Source: Saitoella complicata NRRL Y-17804
Taxonomy: Eukaryota; Ascomycota; Saitoellomycetes; Saitoellales; Saitoellaceae
Assembly (NCBI RefSeq): GCF_001661265.1
Contig: NW_017567010.1
Span: forward strand, 296,422-360,421
DNA length: 64,000 nt
Reading direction: 5' to 3'
The notes below the pieces were generated by a model that was given only the letters and a program-made list of their open reading frames with translations, did not search any database and was not told the origin of the DNA. The translations under genes were made by a program, and so were the position numbers. Positions 61,127-64,000 of the stretch are shown piece by piece (within the stretch, counting starts at the first letter, position 1; each line of letters starts with the position of its first letter).

Positions 61127-62569
61127 TTAGTCCTCCCCGAGATCTAGCTCCACCTCCGAGTCCTCCACAACAACCTGGCGAAGGTGGGATTGGCGTTTAA
61201 CTTTCTTGGGTTTGCGATGGATGGATATTTGACTTGAGGTAATGACAGCTGAGACTGGCGGAGCTATACGCCCGACCACAGAGGTGCCAGAGGAGACTTG
61301 AGAAATAGGGCGCGAAGACACCCGGGATTCTTCATGAGCAAAGGGATCATCGTCATCTCCATCCTGCTGCTGATACTTAGCCCCCTCTTTCTCCAAGAAC
61401 CTGGCTTTCGCATCGTTCTCGAAAGCCGTCACTGCTGCCATACGCGCCTGGGTGCTAGATGCTGTCATTGCCTGACGAGAAGGTAGAGGGAGGTGGGGCT
61501 TGGAAGAGTGGGGGGGCTTGGCACCAGGCCGTGCCAATCCAACAGGGCGTCGTGACACTGACAGACCAGAGTTGGACAAAGGTTTACCACCAAGAGACGC
61601 ATAGTTGATAAGTGATTTGTCCGATTTGCTTGATGCGATGGAAGTGCTTGATGCGATGGAAGTGACTGAATGGGAGGAAGGGAGCCGATCACCGAGGATA
61701 ATAGCATAGGTACGGTCTCGAGGCTGTGACTTGCGGCGTGCAGATTGCGGAGTGCCGGAAGGGTGCGCTGACTGAGGCCTTCGAAAGGGAAGGCGTTGGT
61801 GATTTGCTGAATGCGAGGGCTGTCCAGATCCATGTGGAGCAGGGACACCGGAACGACGTGGAGCAGAAGCAGACAGTTGTGGGCGGCGAGGCTCCAAAAG
61901 CTCATCCGAGGCCACGTCGAAACCTGAGGATCGAGATGTAGCAAACTCATCACTGGTTGTCGGCACCAACTTGAATGCTTTACGCTTTGCAGGCGGCTGG
62001 CTTGCCTTCTTTCCCAACCACGCTTCCTTCCTTTTGTGTCTGTCTTGATCTCTGTGCTCTTGTTCAGCAGCCTTCTTTGCCTGGATGCGAGCCATCTTCA
62101 GCTGTGCCTCAAGCTCTGCGTTCCTTCGACGCACATCCTCTCTTGCCTCCTCCTGCCTTGCACGTTGCTCGTCGGCGGCTTTTGAGATGCGATTGTCCTC
62201 CACCACTTGACGCTGACGGCGTTCTGCCTCTTCCTCCTCCTCACGGCGACGAGCTTCCTGCTCCAGTTGGAAGCGATGCTGTTCATCCTCAAATTCAGCT
62301 TGCTGTCGGTGTTCCATCTCTTCACGTTCACGAGCTTCCTCCTGCTCACGTCGATGGCGATGCATCTCCTTTCTGCGTTTGTCTTCCTCGAGACGTCTGC
62401 GCGTAACTTCACGATGGCGTTCCTCATAAGGCGAAGTTCGAAGACGCTGTTCCTCTGGATTTTCATGACAATTGTATCCATGCTCTTCTTCTTCCTCAAC
62501 GTTTTCATCGGACTCAACATACTCAAACCTGGGGCGTGGCAAGACGGGTTCCTGATAAGAGGCCGACAT
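61127..62569 (-). CDS. Unrecognised subtelomeric coiled-coil protein
   Basis: Open for 480 codons from the ATG at 62569 and, without a stop, from 62629. An acidic start (YVESDENVEEEEEHGYN) is followed by a long, very regular Glu/Arg/Gln coiled coil (about residues 45-190). Then come Ser/Pro/Arg-rich disordered sequence and an acidic end (VVVEDSEVELDLGED). The C-terminal part has short DKSLINYASLGGKPL and TAFENDAKARFLEKEGAKY segments that look more ordered. I do not recognise the family. It lies directly downstream of, and in the same frame as, the ORF ending at 62630, separated by one TAA and 20 codons, so both may belong to one gene. The compositional regularity of this frame and its length argue for a real coding region. 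Confidence 0.6.
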   Translation of the reverse strand: MSASYQEPVLPRPRFEYVESDENVEEEEEHGYNCHENPEEQRLRTSPYEERHREVTRRRLEEDKRRKEMHRHRREQEEAREREEMEHRQQAEFEDEQHRFQLEQEARRREEEEEAERRQRQVVEDNRISKAADEQRARQEEAREDVRRRNAELEAQLKMARIQAKKAAEQEHRDQDRHKRKEAWLGKKASQPPAKRKAFKLVPTTSDEFATSRSSGFDVASDELLEPRRPQLSASAPRRSGVPAPHGSGQPSHSANHQRLPFRRPQSAHPSGTPQSARRKSQPRDRTYAIILGDRLPSSHSVTSIASSTSIASSKSDKSLINYASLGGKPLSNSGLSVSRRPVGLARPGAKPPHSSKPHLPLPSRQAMTASSTQARMAAVTAFENDAKARFLEKEGAKYQQQDGDDDDPFAHEESRVSSRPISQVSSGTSVVGRIAPPVSAVITSSQISIHRKPKKVKRQSHLRQVVVEDSEVELDLGED

Positions 62570-62629
62570 GTCATATTCAAAGTCATGGTCTTGTAAGTCC
62601 GACGCTGAGATTGATGACCCTTATCGCAT

Positions 62630-63720
62630 TTACTTATTCCCGTCTTGGCGGCTTGAGACGGCACTGCGGAGGGGAGTGTCGGCAATGTGTGAGGAGAGGG
62701 AGGAGAGGGAGGAGAGGGAGGAGCGGTCGCCATGCCCGGCCTGCTCAGGTGTGCGACGTGACTGTGGGCGACGTGACCGAGCTCTCCACTGTTCCTCATG
62801 ACGTTCGCCTTGATATTGTGACGCACGTTGAGCCTGCTCCCGTGCCAGACGCAGGTGCTTCTGCTTCTCCTTCTGCATTTCCATCTTGTATTGTTTCGAA
62901 CTGGCTGTTCTTCGCATTTCGGAATGCTTGGTATAGGAACGTCTGGCAAAGAACCACTCACATATCCAATTACTCACTGATCCGCGCAGGAATGGAAACT
63001 GCTTCTTGAGCTCTTGACAGGCCTTCTGCTTCCGCGTCTGGTTCTTAGACTCCCAGGTAATGAGCTTTGTCCGATCGTTGACCGTTACCTTGACTCCCAA
63101 GCCCAACGCGTCCATCTTCTCACGCACAAAATCCTACAAGCACGGCGTTTGTTAACAGACGAGGAGAGTGATATGGCTGAGGCGTGAAAGCATGGTTACC
63201 TTGATTGAGTTCCAGATTACCTTTTGCTCTGGTTTGTCCAACCCCACCAGCTGCATGATTGTCGTTGCTAAGACGTTTTGCCAGCGTTCAGGTTTGGGAA
63301 GGCGGGCATTTCTTGGTTGACGCGTGTTGGAAGGCATCGGAAGAGGAGTGTCAGAGCGGCTATCCCCTCTAGGACCTGATCACCAGGTTAATGGCAAGTC
63401 TCATGGCGCATATATCACCATTACTCGCCAGCAACAGCCTGGAATTGCCTCAGAATATTAATTGTGTCATTACCAACGCGCGCAGTAATGTTGTCTTCGT
63501 CTTCGTCGTTGTCCTCATCATGATATCTGTCATCTGTTTCATCATGAACAGATTCATCATCATCTGCACTATCGGACTCCAAAGCAACGTCAGACTCCCC
63601 CAAGCCCTCGGGCAAGGCATGTTCGAGGTTTCCACTTCCATCCGAAAAAGGGGTGGTCCCACGCTGAGGTCCTCGAGAGTGAGCCCCGCGGCCACGGGTG
63701 TTTGCTGGGTGATGAGCCAT
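62630..63720 (-). CDS. Unrecognised telomere-adjacent protein (three exons)
   Basis: Exons 63425-63720, 63200-63368 and 62630-63133, introns 56 and 66 bases, 322 residues. An acidic N-terminal region (ESDSADDDESVHDETDDRYH) is followed by a likely folded domain from about residue 115 (NARLPKPERWQNVLATTIMQ, EQKVIWNSIK, DFVREKMDAL, VNDRTKLITWESKNQTRKQK, KQFPFLRGSVSNWICEWFFA). The end is basic, Gln/Arg-rich with SLSSLSSLSS. The first splice (GA|GTAATG..CTAG) and second (AAG|GTAACC..TAG) both preserve the frame. No known family recognised. The ATG is ~150 bases from the telomere array and transcription runs towards the centromere. The 3' end continues in frame, after one TAA, into the coiled-coil ORF. 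Confidence 0.6.
62693..62719. repeat. Three perfect copies of GGAGAGGGA
   Basis: A 9-base unit repeated three times inside the third exon of the telomere-adjacent gene, encoding the SLS repeats on the minus strand. Being a multiple of three, copy-number change would keep the frame. Confidence 0.85.
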
Positions 63721-63872
63721 AGGTGATTCGCGCAAGCAAAGCACTGTTCTCTCACGACGACAGTGGTATCGAAACGATAGCAAGGTTCAGGTAGAATCTT
63801 AAGATATGCTTGCACGCGCCCAAGTCCTCCAAAGTTACACCCCCGCGTGTCTACGTTACAAGGGCGGGTGGG

Positions 63873-64000
63873 TTAGGGTTAGGGTTAGGGTTAGGGTTAG
63901 GGTTAGGGTTAGGGTTAGGGTTAGGGTTAGGGTTAGGGTTAGGGTTAGGGTTAGGGTTAGGGTTAGGGTTAGGGTTAGGGTTAGGGTTAGGGTTAGGGTT
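63873..64000 (+). repeat. Telomere, (TTAGGG)n
   Basis: About 21 uninterrupted TTAGGG units run to the end of the window, preceded by GGGCGGGTGGG. The G-rich strand reads 5' to 3' towards the right edge, so this is the chromosome end, not an interstitial array. The sequence stops inside the array. Confidence 0.98.

Noticed and set aside
62941-62980. Possible 35-base intron (GTGAGT..CCAG) in the telomere-adjacent gene
   Set aside because: Shorter than any other intron in the window (46-66 bases), and the frame is open through it.

Overview
This is a gene-dense nuclear window from a fungus. The last ~130 bases are an uninterrupted TTAGGG array, so the right edge is a chromosome end. Genes sit on both strands, mostly 50-500 bases apart. 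The introns I could place are 46-66 bases long with GT..AG ends. The gene set (PDR-type ABC transporter, CrnA-type nitrate transporter, GtaA-type glutaminase, class I mannosidase, Ty3/gypsy remains) fits an ascomycete, probably Pezizomycotina-like. That lineage call is inference; I cannot name a species. Exon structures were worked out by hand from splice signals, frame continuity and family conservation. Nearly all of them sum to an exact multiple of three.

Layout. 0.1-18.9 kb is a conserved housekeeping block: a glycerate-kinase-like protein, a secreted M28 aminopeptidase, SET3, a small membrane-anchored protein, SEH1, TFIIIC subunit TFC7, ER mannosidase MNS1, signal peptidase SEC11, an RKM5-like methyltransferase, augmin subunit HAUS6, a HDDC2-like nucleotidase, ALG7 and FAU1. 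19.2-23.06 kb is a decayed Ty3/gypsy retroelement whose only recognisable LTR-like end lies 85 bases from the start of an MTR10/transportin-3 importin. 26-34.7 kb holds a PARP-type zinc-finger protein, an acidic IFH1-like nuclear protein, a frameshifted DUF7726-like gene, proteasome ATPase RPT2 head to head with an E2 (UBC1), a GFA-domain enzyme and an orphan UBA exon on the opposite strand. 34.7-55 kb holds an ABC transporter, an acyl-CoA synthetase, VMA7, VPS36, a mitochondrial protein, FMP52, a second E2, NPC2, SHP1, HNT2, SHB17 and a nitrate transporter behind a cluster of GATA sites. From 55.3 kb the window becomes subtelomeric: a GtaA-like glutaminase, ~3.3 kb of A/T-richer gene-free sequence with recurring words, then an unrecognised coiled-coil locus transcribed away from the telomere and starting only ~150 bases from the TTAGGG array.

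How genes relate. ALG7 and MNS1 are N-glycosylation and glycan-trimming steps, and SEC11 shares their ER compartment. VPS36, SHP1, UBC1, the second E2 and RPT2 are ubiquitin-pathway components. Many neighbours are divergent pairs with 95-320 base shared promoters.

Most notable observation: the E2 UBC1 on the + strand stops right after its catalytic core, while an exon encoding exactly the missing C-terminal UBA domain lies ~0.9 kb downstream on the - strand. The splice phases match, as if a ~1 kb inversion broke inside an intron. Also worth checking are the telomere-abutting two-ORF locus, a start codon isolated by an intron in RPT2, a 10-base microexon, readable 3n introns, and two compensating frameshifts in the DUF7726-like gene.
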